A stretch of DNA of 64,000 nucleotides. Origin: Roridomyces roridus (taxonomy: Eukaryota; Basidiomycota; Agaricomycetes; Agaricales; Mycenaceae). The DNA is taken from positions 61,989 through 125,988 of the forward strand of contig JARKIF010000091.1 in assembly GCA_029378245.1 (NCBI GenBank), read 5' to 3'. Under the pieces are notes generated by a model. It was not told where the DNA came from, searched no databases, and worked only from the letters and a program-made list of their open reading frames with translations. The position numbers and the translations under genes are program-made. Position 1 is the stretch's first letter, and the number at the start of each line of letters is the position of its first letter. Below, piece by piece: positions 21,556 through 33,111 of this stretch.

Positions 21556-23408
21556 ATGCCATCTTCCGCGACCGACCCAGCCTTGGACAGCCCAGTGACA
21601 CCCGACTTTCACCTAGCCTCCTCTGGTCCGCTCGCGTGGGAGAAACAGTGGGAGCAGCGCTACCAATTCACTGTAGTCACCAATCGTAGTCGCCCCGAGT
21701 CGCTCTGCCACGAAAGATGGCTCCTTCACGAAGCGGGCGCACGTTTGCGGGATCCTGAAAATCAAGACCACATGATTCGCAGCATCCGTTCGCTGAAACA
21801 GGCCTTGTGCCACATACAGGCGCAGATGACTCTAAAAGCTGCGCCGTTCTGTGTCGGGAATGAGCTACGGAGGAGGTGGATTTCAGCCTCACCTGCGAGA
21901 CGCGGCGAGATCATACTCGCCGGTCTGGTCTCTACTTGCACCTCCGTCCCTGATCTGCATGGTGCCCGATGCCTTACCATAAAAGAGATGAGCGTCGAAT
22001 CGCACCGGCACAATGGTTCCATGTTCCCCGATCTTTTGGAAGAGATGATGGTGCAGAATTTCAATCCAATCTCCCGCCTGGCCCCGGCCCTCGCCGACAC
22101 TCCAAACTACGTCTCTCATCCGGTGTGGGTTGCAATCGCCGCTGAGCAGCAGTCCCGGAAGACTACAGTCCCTGAAAAGCTCGCTCTAGCAAAGCTCCTC
22201 GTTCAACGGAATCTTTTGATCGGTGAGAATTCAGTTGAGCTGGACACTGGGCTCGTCTGAAGCTTAGCAGGATCTGTTGTACACTTTGCGCTTTGCTCGT
22301 TTCTCGATTTGCCACCCCCCGAGAAACTCATTCAATTGAAAACGGGTAAACCTCAAAAACCGCGCCTAGAGCCCAGTCAAGGACTGAGCAAGCTTCACGG
22401 GGAAAACTCGGAAGTCGTCAAGTCAGCCGCAAAGGCTGCGCTTGTGATAAGGATGAAAGCGTATGCTCGAAACAAGGAGATATACGCGAGCGAGAAAAAA
22501 GACTGCCAGACTTGTGGTAAATTGAACGATACAACGACCAAGTTCCCTCGCTGCAAACGATGCTGGGATACAATGCATAGGGAGGTTTTTTACTGCTCAA
22601 CGTGCGTAGTAGCGTCCCTTTTCTTCTTCCATTGATCGCTAACCACAGATTCCTCAGTGAATGTCAAAAGATGGATTGGAAAGCTGGACATAAGAAGGAG
22701 TGCGGTAAATTTCTACAGTTTGAGGATTTGACGCCTTCGACTCCCGAGAAGCCATCTCTTCGAATTGGTCCTCCACTTTCAGGCTTCAAGCGCTCGGGTG
22801 CACTCGTTTTCCAAGTTGCACAACTCAACCACCTGTCGCCCGACTACGACTACCTCATCTTCCACAAGCGCGACCGCGCCTACTTGTCCTTCCAGGATCC
22901 GCCCATCCGCGCTGCTTTTTGCGCCTGTAGAGACAAGGCTGTAACTACAGGCGACCGCCGCGCCGTGGCGATGCTCGCTCAATTCCTCCGCTTCGTGTGC
23001 TCCCAGGACCCTCGGCCGCAAAAGTTCGGTGTCGGCCCAGATGGCATGATGGAGCAGTTGTCGATCGAGTTCGATTTCCCGGAGATTGCGCGCGCGGCAG
23101 ACGAGATGGAGCAGCAGATGCTCTCTGAGTCCGCGCATCGTCCGTGCGTTATCCTTTTCTTTCTGTCAATAAGAAATTCTCAAACCCTTTCCTAAAGACC
23201 TCTCATTGTCGACGCAGGGGTTTCGGTGGAACAGTGGAAAGCGATCTCAGCCACATGGGCAGACTCGAACCAGTCTCTCGTCGGCACTTTTGCTCGGAAG
23301 GTGTTTCACGCCGTAACGACGGGCTGGTCCGAGCCTACTACATGGGTGGACGTTGGGGTCATTCCCGTCACCGACGGCTCTTCAATTTACTCAATTTACG
23401 ATGCTTAG
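21556..23408 (+). CDS. MYND-G: shorter MYND-finger protein
   Basis: Exons are 21556-22222, 22271-22601, 22658-23139 and 23218-23408. The last intron uses a GTCCGT donor, which restores the frame to SVEQWKAISATWAD. The protein starts MPSSATDPALD. A helical N-terminal half (WLLHEAGARL, KEMSVESHRHNGS) is followed by the zinc finger: CQTCGK, CKRCW, YCS, ECQKMDWKAGHKKEC. A ~150-residue C-terminal domain begins LRIGPPLSGFKRSG. The close paralog H (42275-44002) lacks the extra segment between ATWAD and DVGVI. The finger fits the MYND pattern and should mediate protein binding; no SET domain is present. No frame break was found. Confidence 0.85.
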
Positions 23409-23882
23409 CATGTGGAGGTACAATATTTTGCAGTTCGAGTACTATATCCTTCTTGTTTTCTTGAGCAACAAGCTTCATACAAGTCAATCTGGCACAAGGA
23501 CTGTTTGTCTTGGAATGGGTACGAGAAACGGGCCAGACCAAGTTCACAGCGGTGTCTTGAATCCTCCACTCTGGACTCTGCCAAGGCACGATCCCGATCG
23601 AACGGAAGTTGCGGACATCATGCTGTTGAACCGTGAGAACGATAACCCACTGCATGCGAGTCTGGACGAGATTGAAAGAGTTTCATTCCGATTGCCCCTC
23701 TAAAACAGTACAAACCTTGCAAAGCTGGTTGGCACCGTTGGCCAACACAGCCGCGGATATCGCGGTACATATTGAACTGTGAGAACCTAACTGCGCCGCC
23801 AAAGACGCGCAATGCCTCCGCTGGGAGTAAATGAAAGATTTCTAATTTCCCCTCTGGGTTCATACAAGCCTGTGTACAAAGT
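23409..23882. other. Convergent intergenic region
   Basis: This lies between the 3' ends of G and the GT69 gene. No supported gene or repeat was seen. Confidence 0.4.
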
Positions 23883-25728
23883 CTACCAAAACGGATGGCA
23901 GTCCCCACCGTCCCACTTCCACAAGTTCTCCAGATTCCCTTGAACAAGCTTGGTCGCCTGATAATTGTACCCATTCTCAATATTCTCGATAAACCACTTG
24001 ACCGCCCAATGCCTCAAAACGAACTTGAACCACACGTAGTAATCATAGTCGTACGCGGTAATGACCCGCGGACTGACATAAATTTTCTGCATGTCGTATT
24101 GCCGCTGGAAGTCGTACGGGAGGTTGAACGACTCGGATGTGTAGCATGGTTCGTTTTTGCCGTTCGGGCGGAATTGGACCGGGGCCGATTCGGCTGGTGT
24201 GAAATTGGCGGGCAGTGGGTAGGCGGGATGAGTTGGTGGAAGGGGGTGGGATAAGGGAGAGGTGGAGAGGCGTCCCGGCGTTCGCAGGTTGTGAGGCAGG
24301 AAGGGCTCTGCTTTGAAAGCGACGACACCGTTCCAACACGAAAACACCGGAACGGCTTCCTCTCGGATCATGGCGTTCAAGCCCTGGTGTTCGAATATGT
24401 AGGGCCAATTAGTTGATAAAGTGTTGCCGAGGCGGTCGCGGATGACCCATTGGTCGTAAAGACTGCAAGAAATTAGAAGGGCAAGGATGAAAGATCGGGA
24501 TACACACCCCCAAGGTCCGAAATCCAAACCGCACACAAAGTCCCAGTCACCGCCGCGAGTTTCCATCAATTCTACCATCGCCTCGGCCTCGATGAAGACG
24601 TCGTTGCTGAACAAAACACGATCATACCCGCCCTTCTCAACCAGCGGATCCATAACCCGGTTACGGAGCGACGAGAGGAAGGAGATACGGTCCTTTTTCG
24701 GTGTCTGGTCCCCTATGATGATCCGTCGGGAAACGTTCATGGCGGCGAGCTCGAGGTCAAAATCCCGCAACATTCCGACGGTGTCATCCTCGCTGTTGGA
24801 TTCCACGATGGACACAAAGACATTATCCTACGCGTGATTTAGATGAGAATAGCGACGAGGGAAATGCGAGCTTACCGCGCCTGCGTAGTTAATGTATCGG
24901 ATCATCTGCCTCCACCAATATGGAAAGACAGCCGCATTATTGCGGAACATGGCAGCGATGAATATCTTTTCTGCAAAGGGAATGAGGAACAGGAAAATGA
25001 AAACAAGATGACGCACCTCCATTGCCATACCCCTCCGGCCTGGGGTGTATATTCGCCTCGTTGATGATCCCCTTCCACTGAAAGTCGTCGACATTCTCGT
25101 ACGTACGGGTGAGGTAGATGCCAAAGAACACCATGGAGAGGTAAGAGATGTAAAACGCGACGTACATCACCCGCTCGAGGAACGCCCAGATGGTCTCTGA
25201 CGCAATGTGGCCGCGCGGGTGCGGCGACGGAGTAGTGATCTTGACCTCCTCGACGTGGCTGTGGTCCGACGGTCCCTGCTCGCTATCCGACGGAAGGTCC
25301 AGCCGCTGATACTGCCAGTCCCGTGTCCGCCACGACGAGAGACACGTCCGGATGGGCCCGAACGCAAACGAGGCCGTCATGATGACGACCATGCAGAAGC
25401 CCCAGATCGGCATCGTGCCGAGCAGCGCTATCCAGCGCTGCCTGTAATACGGGTAATGTTCGCCCCATTTTCCCGGCAGGAAAGAGTCCACCTTCCATTG
25501 GGTGCGGTGATGGGTGTACTGGAAGACGGCGTACGAGATGAAGAAGTGTGAGAACTTCCATAGCACGACGATGCTAAACTGAAGGATACTCCAGAGGCAC
25601 GCAACGGCGTAGGAGAAGTGGGGAGAGGAGCGGAGCCCGGCGGACCAGTCAGAGACAGCCCGAACTCGGTCGAGTACGAGAGGCGAAAATAGGAAGTTGA
25701 GATGGCGGATTCGCAGAGAAGGGAGCAT
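23883..25728 (-). CDS. GT69-family glycosyltransferase (CAP59/CMT1-like alpha-1,3-mannosyltransferase)
   Basis: Exons are 25728-25017, 24970-24876, 24827-24508 and 24462-23883. The N-terminal half carries about three hydrophobic segments (around FSYAVACLWSILQF, MPIWGFCMVVIM and YVAFYISYLSMVFF). The lumenal half has the CAP59_mtransfer landmarks: VFVSIVESNSEDDT, the nucleotide-sugar region VLFSNDVFIEAEA, DWDFVCGLDFGPWGLYDQW, and FSCWNGV. The C terminus is WKWDGGDCHPFW. In Cryptococcus, CMT1 transfers mannose to mannose in an alpha-1,3 linkage and CAP59 is needed for capsule export. In a mushroom the likely role is Golgi cell-wall or glycan mannosylation; the substrate is inferred from family only. 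The multispanning N terminus is longer than in the single-anchor relatives. Confidence 0.88.
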
Positions 25729-26291
25729 GTCCGGGGTGAGGGAGTGGTGGTCACTGTCGAGAGTGAGTCTGAGCAGGGCAGAGGAGATATTAAGGTACGC
25801 ACCTGCGAAACGACGCAGGAGAAGGAAGGAGGGAAGGGACAGGAGTACCTGACATCCCCTAGCTGCTCCCCGCTATTTAACCAATTTCTGAGACCGATCG
25901 GTGGAGCCATCTCAGTCTGGAATGCAGACAGTGAGACCTATGCATTTGCTTCAATACGCACAGTCCAGTACACAGCCCAGAACGAAGAAGGGCCGAGGGC
26001 GAGCATGATGTGGTTTGAGACAAGGTGGAAGTCGGATCAATCGAAGCGGTGATGCGCTTTCCAATCATCCGCAAATTCTGTTCAACCTCGAGCTTTGCTC
26101 GAGCTGGGCGTATGTACTCACCAAAAAAAACATAGTGAATGGCCAGTTATTGCAACAGTTTCTGGCAGAAGAACCATTGGAAATTTCAATTGCGAAGCGT
26201 TGACTCGCAACATCTGTGATTTTCTTGAATACGAAGGGTTGTCAAGAAATGTGTTCAGCGATCACTGTACTTGCGCGAATAGTCAATATAG
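25729..26291. other. Intergenic, nothing recognised
   Basis: This is the promoter side of the GT69 gene and the 3' side of MYND-B. Short frames only. Confidence 0.4.
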
Positions 26292-28597
26292 CTACAAGTC
26301 AGCCATTCCCTCGACGCCGACTGCTCTTTTTGCATTCTCGTTCATCCTACCAGCTTTGCACTCGTGGCGATGCGATTTCCAATGGCTCCTGACAGACATT
26401 GTTGCAATACTTGGCGATTTGAACCCATCAGTATCAGGTTGAACGGAGATCAATAGACACCCCCCACTCACCACGTCTTTTGACATCCCGCGCCTTTCTT
26501 GAGGGTTACGCTACCAAAATTACAGAAGGAGCAGGTATATATCTGCGCCTCCCCGTATCTCATGGTACCTGGGGTCACTCCCTGCAATTCAAATGCACGC
26601 GAACAAGAAGAAGTGGTATTAAGCTTTTCGAACCACGCGGCGATATCCACGTCCGAACGGTCCGAGTCAGACGCCGGCGCTTTGTAATCTCGTTTGGGTT
26701 GTCGAGACACGGTTGAGCCCCACGTAGTCCAGGCGTGCGACATGCGGTCGAGGATCCGGTCCAGCGCAACACAGTCTTTCGAGGGGGTAAAGCCCCACCC
26801 CGCACATCGAGCAATGTCGCAGATTTGGGTGAAGGATTTCTGAATCGTCTGCGAGGAATCAATTGAGTACGGTGGTAAGAGTAAACCCTCATACCTGAAA
26901 CTTCTCGTCCTTCCACAGGTGCCCATTCCTGATCAAGTCGACATGAGTCTCGACCGCGGTCATCGATGGCATCAGGATGTGATCCAACGGTGCGACTCGC
27001 ATGAAGGTATTTGTGTTAGCCAATGCCTTCCCCAGTAGCACGTCGACCTCCTTCATGCGCAAGTCCGAGGGTAGTCCCAATACCATCCGAGACAAGACGA
27101 GGTGAGAATGAGAGACGGTGAGGTAGAGCAGCTGTTGCTGCATGTCGTCGGTCATGCCATCTACGCACTGCAATCCTTTGTCCGCGTAGAGAACGCGAGT
27201 GACGCTTTCGTCCTTGCCACATGCGAAATAGGCGAGAATATAATAGAAAAATGGGACAGATGGGCGCCGTTTGAGAGCTTCCTCGGCGTACACGCAAGGA
27301 CAGAGCTTGCCTTCAGAAGTGAGGATGTGAATGCGCAGGATATCGGCCGTAACATCCCATTCGTTCGTTTCGTTCGCGGCATTCCGAACGGCATCCTCGC
27401 ACACCCGGAACATCTCGAGCATTCCCTCTGCTCCCTCGGCATCAGGCTGAGTAGACATCCGCACGGTTGTCTCGCCACTCAAAATCAGGGCCGCGAGTTC
27501 CTGTCCCAGCTCCAAGTGTGAGCAGTCTGGGTTCGTCCTATACTTGTTGTAGAGAGCCTTCAGCTTCTCTTCGTGTTGAAGGATCTTGCAAACAAAAGGC
27601 TCCGTGTCACAATAATAAGCATCTAGCAACTCGACGACGCCCGGGGAGGTGGGTTCCACTTGATCCCCCTCCCCGGAGTCTTCCAATTGAGCACACGCAT
27701 CGATCAGAGCGCGCTGCGAGGATATTCGAGTGCAAATGTCAGGCGACCGAGCGCAGGCGACGAGAAAGTCGATGGAATTAGGGTTGGAGAGGAAGGGAAT
27801 GGGGCATTTCGGCGCAGTTTCATGGCAAAATGTGAGCAGGTGGTCGAAGCTGGCCAAGGTAGAACCTGAGAGGCGGACGACGCGGAGCATGAATTTTAGG
27901 ACACGCGGCAGCGCAGCTACGACTTCGTGGTCCGGTGTGATAGCGTAGATAGCGCATGTAATGGCATGCGACAGTACGCAGACGGTCTTTTCCACAAATT
28001 TGAGCTGATCCAGATGAGGCTCGGCGCAATCAAGAATGCTGGACGTGAAGCGTGCCACGGCTTGTAGAACTTGCGAGTCGCGTTGGTGGGAAATTTTGCT
28101 GAGTATGAGGACGGCAGTCTCCCGTGCCCACGGTGAGGCCAAAAGAGCTACCGTTCTCTCCAGAAACCCTGGAAAGCGCGTGAGTGCTGCTGAAGCAATA
28201 TGGCCGGAGAGAATGCGCACGAGTTTCAGAAACAAGACGCTTCCGAAGGATGTTATCGTATGCCATGCCACCGTAGACAGCAAGGATGGCCGAGGCAAGG
28301 CGATCGGACGCCACTACTTGGCTCCCCGAGTATTCCCTAGTCTGCGCATAGACCTTGTCCAGGGCGGCGTTGATAGTCTGAAACGACTCGTGGCATTTCT
28401 TGAGCCCGCGCATCGTATCACAATCTGAATGGTACGTGTAACACGGCTCAGGTTTGGACAAGGTTTGGAGCAAGAGTATCCATACCTGGAATCCGTAGCT
28501 TGCGAGAGACCTTGGCAAGAAGGTTCGCATCGGGCGCAAGTCCTGCAGTGACCAGTAGCTGGTGAAAAGTCTTGTCCTTTGCAGGTCTGGAATGCAT
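26292..28597 (-). pseudogene. MYND-B: solenoid protein with degenerate MYND finger
   Basis: Exons are 28597-28486, 28424-28221 and 28168-~26919, then a penultimate exon (TIQKSFTQICDIA onward) and a decayed last exon. The solenoid is open throughout (VSRKLRIPDCDTMRGLKKCHE, VEKTVCVLSH, DFLVACARS). The finger is damaged. TCSFCNFGSV keeps the first Cys pair, but the second reads KKGAGCQKT, where paralogs have KxCAGCxKT, so one zinc-ligand Cys is Gly. The following donor region runs to a stop after KTW. The terminal exon keeps YCNNVCQ and SHWKSHRHECKAG, but in two different frames. The solenoid could still be expressed; zinc-finger function looks lost. Confidence 0.78.
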
Positions 28598-28795
28598 GGT
28601 GTTGGTCAAAAGAAAGAGACGCGCAGTGCCACCATCATTCACACGCCTAAGTTCTACACCGAGCTTTAATGATTTCGGCGCAAATCGCACCCAGACAATT
28701 TACAATAAAATTAAGATTAAGAAAGGCCACATGTCCAGGCAGGGTACGGCCAGCAACCACAAATTCACCATGGTTCAACTAGTAAGTACTTGGGA

Positions 28796-30293
28796 TCAAA
28801 ATACCCAATAATTCGCGATATTGCGAATATCCGCGATGAGAGCAGGCGGATTGTCCAATCCAGCAAAATGACCTCCAAAATCATGCACTAAACAGACCGT
28901 CAGTCAGTCATCTCCTCACCCAAAGCCACACACGCACCTTTATACGACACCAAATTGCCAACCTTGGCAACATACTCCTCCGGCCACAGCGAGACATTAT
29001 ACTCAAACTGACTGAACAACAACGGGGCGTCCGTCGACGCTTTCGTGTACACGGTCAAAAAGCTGGCCATATTCTGCGCGTAGATCCAGACAGAGGAGTG
29101 GAAGGTATGGGTGAGGTAGTAGAGCGAGATGCCGGTGAGGATCGCAGTGTTGTCGAGGACGGAGGGAGGCGTGCCTGCGCGGGGGTCGGACCAGAGTTTG
29201 ATCTGGTTAGCGAGGTAAGCCAGTTGTCCGACGGGGTTATCGTACAGAGCCAGTCCGATGTCATTTGGCTGTGAACGGAGATTCATTGAATTTTATTCAA
29301 CGCACAAGACATGAACACTCACCTTGGTACCCTGCTCGACCAAATACCCGTTCCCAACTTGATTCCAGAGATTCATCCGTGCCAGGGTCACTTTCTGCTC
29401 GTCAGAGAGGGTGATATTGTTGGCGGCGATCTCATCCTCTGAAGGCGACAGGAAAGGGAGGAAGGCCAGGTGCGCTGCGCGCACGGTCTCGTTGAAGTTG
29501 CCGTAGAGAGCATACGCTACGATAGAACCCTGCCGAATTCGTGAGCGGGTTGCTCAGGACAACACAAATACTACGCGCACCCAATCGGTGCCATGCACGG
29601 CATAAGTCGAGTAACCCAAAACTTCTGTCATCAACGTGTTGAATATCCGGGCGGTATCATCCACGGTCCAGTTCTGCGGCGGCGCGGAGGAGAAGATGAA
29701 TCCAGGCAGAGAAGGAACGACAACATTAAAGGACACGCTCTTCCCGGCGGTGTTCTGCACTGGCTGGGTCAGCGGTTCGATTACCGGAAGGAACTCGTGG
29801 AAAGAGCCTGCGATATAAGCGGGACGCTCCACATTGAACAGAAGACCTTACCTGGCCATCCGTGGAGCAAAAGCACGGGGATCGCGTCCACGTCCTTGGA
29901 CTTCTGGTGCACGAAATGGACTGTTTGACCTTCGATCTCGGCTGTGAAGTGGTCGAGGCTGGTCCTCTGTGAGTAAGGGTTCAATCTAAAGAGCGGTGGG
30001 ACATACCGATTCATCTCAGCTTCCTCCTGCTCCCAATCAAAGCTCGTCACCCATTCATCACTCAGCTCGCGCAGAGTATCCAATTCGATACCGCTGTTGG
30101 GTCCAGCCTCGGGGTAGAGCGCCGTCTCCGGAAGTCGGGTGTTGTTCACAAGGGACTTGAGATGCGGGATTTCTCCCGCCAGGTCAATGTTGAACGGTTT
30201 TATGTTGAAGTTGCCAGTGCGATGAGTAGTGGCAGCGAGCACGGAGCCAACGAGAGCAGCGGTGAGCAAAAACGATTTCGGGGAGAGGATCAT
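28796..30293 (-). CDS. Secreted epoxide hydrolase (EHN-type alpha/beta hydrolase), copy 2
   Basis: Six exons: 30293-30007, 29958-29852, 29807-29581, 29529-29323, 29268-28938 and 28887-28796. The start MILSPKSFLLTAALVG begins a signal peptide. The catalytic landmarks match copy 1: HGWPGS, HGTDWGSI with the nucleophile Asp, and HDFGGHFAGLDNP with the catalytic His. NxT/S glycosylation sequons occur (VNNT, FNET, NNIT). Exon 5 runs straight through the position where copy 1 has an intron, showing intron gain or loss after duplication. It lies between MYND-B and MYND-C. It is the intact duplicate of the 3803-5354 gene about 25 kb away. Confidence 0.88.
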
Positions 30294-30550
30294 GATGTTT
30301 GCGGCTGGCCCTAGATTTTTCACCCTGTTTATATATCGTCGGCCAGCCCTGAGACGAGAATTCGGCTAGGGCGGGCCGCAGGCCCAAAATGGCAATACTC
30401 GAACTTGTGAGCAATGTTATTTGTAACATCTCATGCATGATTCAGCGATCCTACGGGCGTTAAAAACCTCCGGATGAACCTGAGACTTTACATTTCTTGC
30501 AGCCAGAGACACGGTGAAACTGAGAGATTCAGCAATATTATTTTGTAACA

Positions 30551-33004
30551 TTATGATTCAGCAACCCTACTAGCCTTACAAACCTGACGATGGACCTTCC
30601 AATGCCGCTTCTGGCACGCATCGTCGCAGTATCTGACTTGGGTCAGAGCATTCAAAATGATCATGAACCTTGTGTGCACGCACCTCGTCTTTTGACATCC
30701 ACCACACTTCTTGAGAACGGCACTAGCGGTATTACACGCAGCGCAAAGCGGCAACTGCGCCGGTCCATACCGTTTAACCGTCGTACCTGCACCGCGGATG
30801 TCCAGCACGAGACGATCAGCAGGGCTCGTATCGAGCTTCTCCAGCCAAGCAACGAGCTCGGCGTTGGGATGCTCGGTGGAGAGATTCGTATTGGTATTGG
30901 AGTCTGTCGGGTACTTGTCGCTCGGATACTGTGACACATTCGGTCCCCAAAGGCGCCAGGCGTTCGGCATACGAGTGAGAATTTTCTCAAGCGCGATGCA
31001 CTCTTTGTTGGAGTGTAACCCTGTCTCGGTGTATCGGGCTACGTGACTTGCGAAAAAGAATTTATGCAGAGCAGCCTAGAGGTGTATGATTAGTCCTCTG
31101 GTCTAGACAACGAAAAAAAAAACTGACCTGCAAATCCAACTCGGTCAAGTTGGGTCCCTTGATGCAGAATTCAAGATGAATTTCCAACGCGTGCATCATC
31201 GGCACTTGAGGGTCGTCGGGGGCCGCGATGCGGAGGAATTCCCGCGCGTTTCCAAGAGCTTGCTGCAACAACAGGTTCAGCTCCCGCAACCGAATTTCAT
31301 CAGCCAATCCCTGCGCCATCTCCGCCAAGACGTTCATCGACGAGTAGGTGCTGTATGAGAGAAGCATGACACGCAAATAGTCGGAGATTTCCGGGCATTG
31401 AAGCCCTTTATCCGCAAACAAGATTGTTTGCGTGCCCATATCGCCGCCCACCGTCATGATGTAGTAGAAATAGGCAACAGACGGATGTCGTTCGAGAGAC
31501 GCTCTCGAAAAGACAACCGCCTCCTCCCACTGCCCGTCCGAAACGAGGCGCTGCACATGGAGGATGTCAGCGCTCGCGTCGTCTCCGTCCGCTCGCACCG
31601 CGTCTTCGCACTCCTGAAGCAAGTCAAGGAACGTCTCGCCGCCTTCCACGTCGTGATACTTCCTCAGCATCATTTCTCTGCGCATAGCCAAATCCACGAT
31701 GGCCCGTCCGATGTCTGAGCGTGAGCGGGGCTCGCCCGTCTCGACCAGATCGGCCAGCTCGTCGTAGACGTCATCACCCACAGAGGACCAAGATTCCGAT
31801 TCGCGGTAGTACTCGTCCAGCATCATCTTGGCACGCGCTGATACCCGGGGTTTTTCTGGTGGCTCCTCCGAGTCGCCTGAGACCTCCTGGTCGTCTGAAT
31901 CCTCCTGTTCGTTTGAATCCTCCGGGTCGTCCGAATCCTCCGGGTCGTCTGGATCCTCAGGGTCGTCTGAATCGTGAGAAACGTCTGAATCGTCAGAGTC
32001 GTCTGAATCTTCGGAGTCGTCTGAGTCCTCCGAGTCCTCCGAGTCGGACTGAGTACGAGGTTCCACCAACTCGGCACAAAGAAGAAGAAGACATCGCTGT
32101 GCCGAGATGCGCGTCCGTATATCCTGCGCCCTCGTACAGGCGATGAGAAAATCGAGCGAGTCGGGCATCGAGAGGAATACACCAGCTTCGTCCGAGACAT
32201 GGTCATAGCAAAAGATGAGCAGGTGGATGAAGCTGACGTGCGTGGAGCCCGGGAGGCGCACCACGCTCAGCGCGAATCGAAGGACGCGCGGCAAATCGAC
32301 GTCAAAATCCAACTCGTCCTCTTCGGCATCAACGACGACCGACGCGGTCGCGTGAGTGAGAACGCAGACGGCCGTTTCTGCATAGTCGAGATTGTCTCGT
32401 TGCATCTCGGCAGTGTCGAGGATAGTCGACGTGTGGCGTGCAATTTTGCGGAGCACGTCGGTATCGTGAAAGTGAGTAACATCGCTCAGCGTGTTCATCA
32501 CCACATGTTTTGCATTTGGGGAGTCGGAGCATAACACCGCCATGGCTGTTTCGAGAAACTCTGGCGAAAAAAGTCAAGTGGCACCCAATTCTCCCCAACA
32601 AGTAGATACGCACGGGTTTCAGAAAAGATACGCGTCCGCAAGACGCTATCGTCTCCCATTCGTCCAAAGATCGAAATGACCACAGCAGCTAGCTGGTCGC
32701 ACAGAGCTTGAGCTCCATTAGCCCGCCGTTCCTGCTCCTGGGTTTGCATCAACACCTCGTTCAGCACCGACGCGATCGAATCAAACGATTCATGACACTG
32801 TTTGAATCCTCGGGATGTACTAAAGTCTAGACTGTATTGATTGACCAAGAATCGTCAACAGAAGCCTTGCCTACCAGGAAGCTCCAACATGCGAGAGACC
32901 CCGAGGATGATATCTTCGACGTCGCTGGAGAGGTTGGCAGCGATGAGAAGCTGATTGAAAGTAGGGCCTTGGGCGCGGATTTTCCTTTGGGTCTTTTTCG
33001 CCAT
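30551..33004 (-). CDS. MYND-C: helical-repeat protein with acidic repeat insert and MYND finger
   Basis: Exons are 33004-32875, 32826-32614, 32560 to about 31131, then exon 4 and a short last exon ending TAA at 30551. The protein starts MAKKTQRKIRAQGPTF. It has the family block TSRGFKQCHESF, TILDTAEM, ETAVCVLTH and DFLIACTRA, then a lineage-specific ~65-residue acidic tract (SED/SDD/DPED repeats, about 31870-32050). The C-terminal finger is CAACN, KCGGC, YCDDACQ, HWKVHRQVC. Reading is open from start to stop, so this is one of two fully intact long paralogs. Its start codon is 107 bp from the 3' end of the fucosyltransferase-like gene on the same strand. Confidence 0.87.
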
Positions 33005-33111
33005 GGTGGTGGTCGAGGTGAAAGAGGAAACGGTCACATGCCACCGTGATTGGCGGTCATCTCCGAAAAGAAAATATGCATTACAGTACAAGGACAGCCC
33101 AGCAGACTCTT

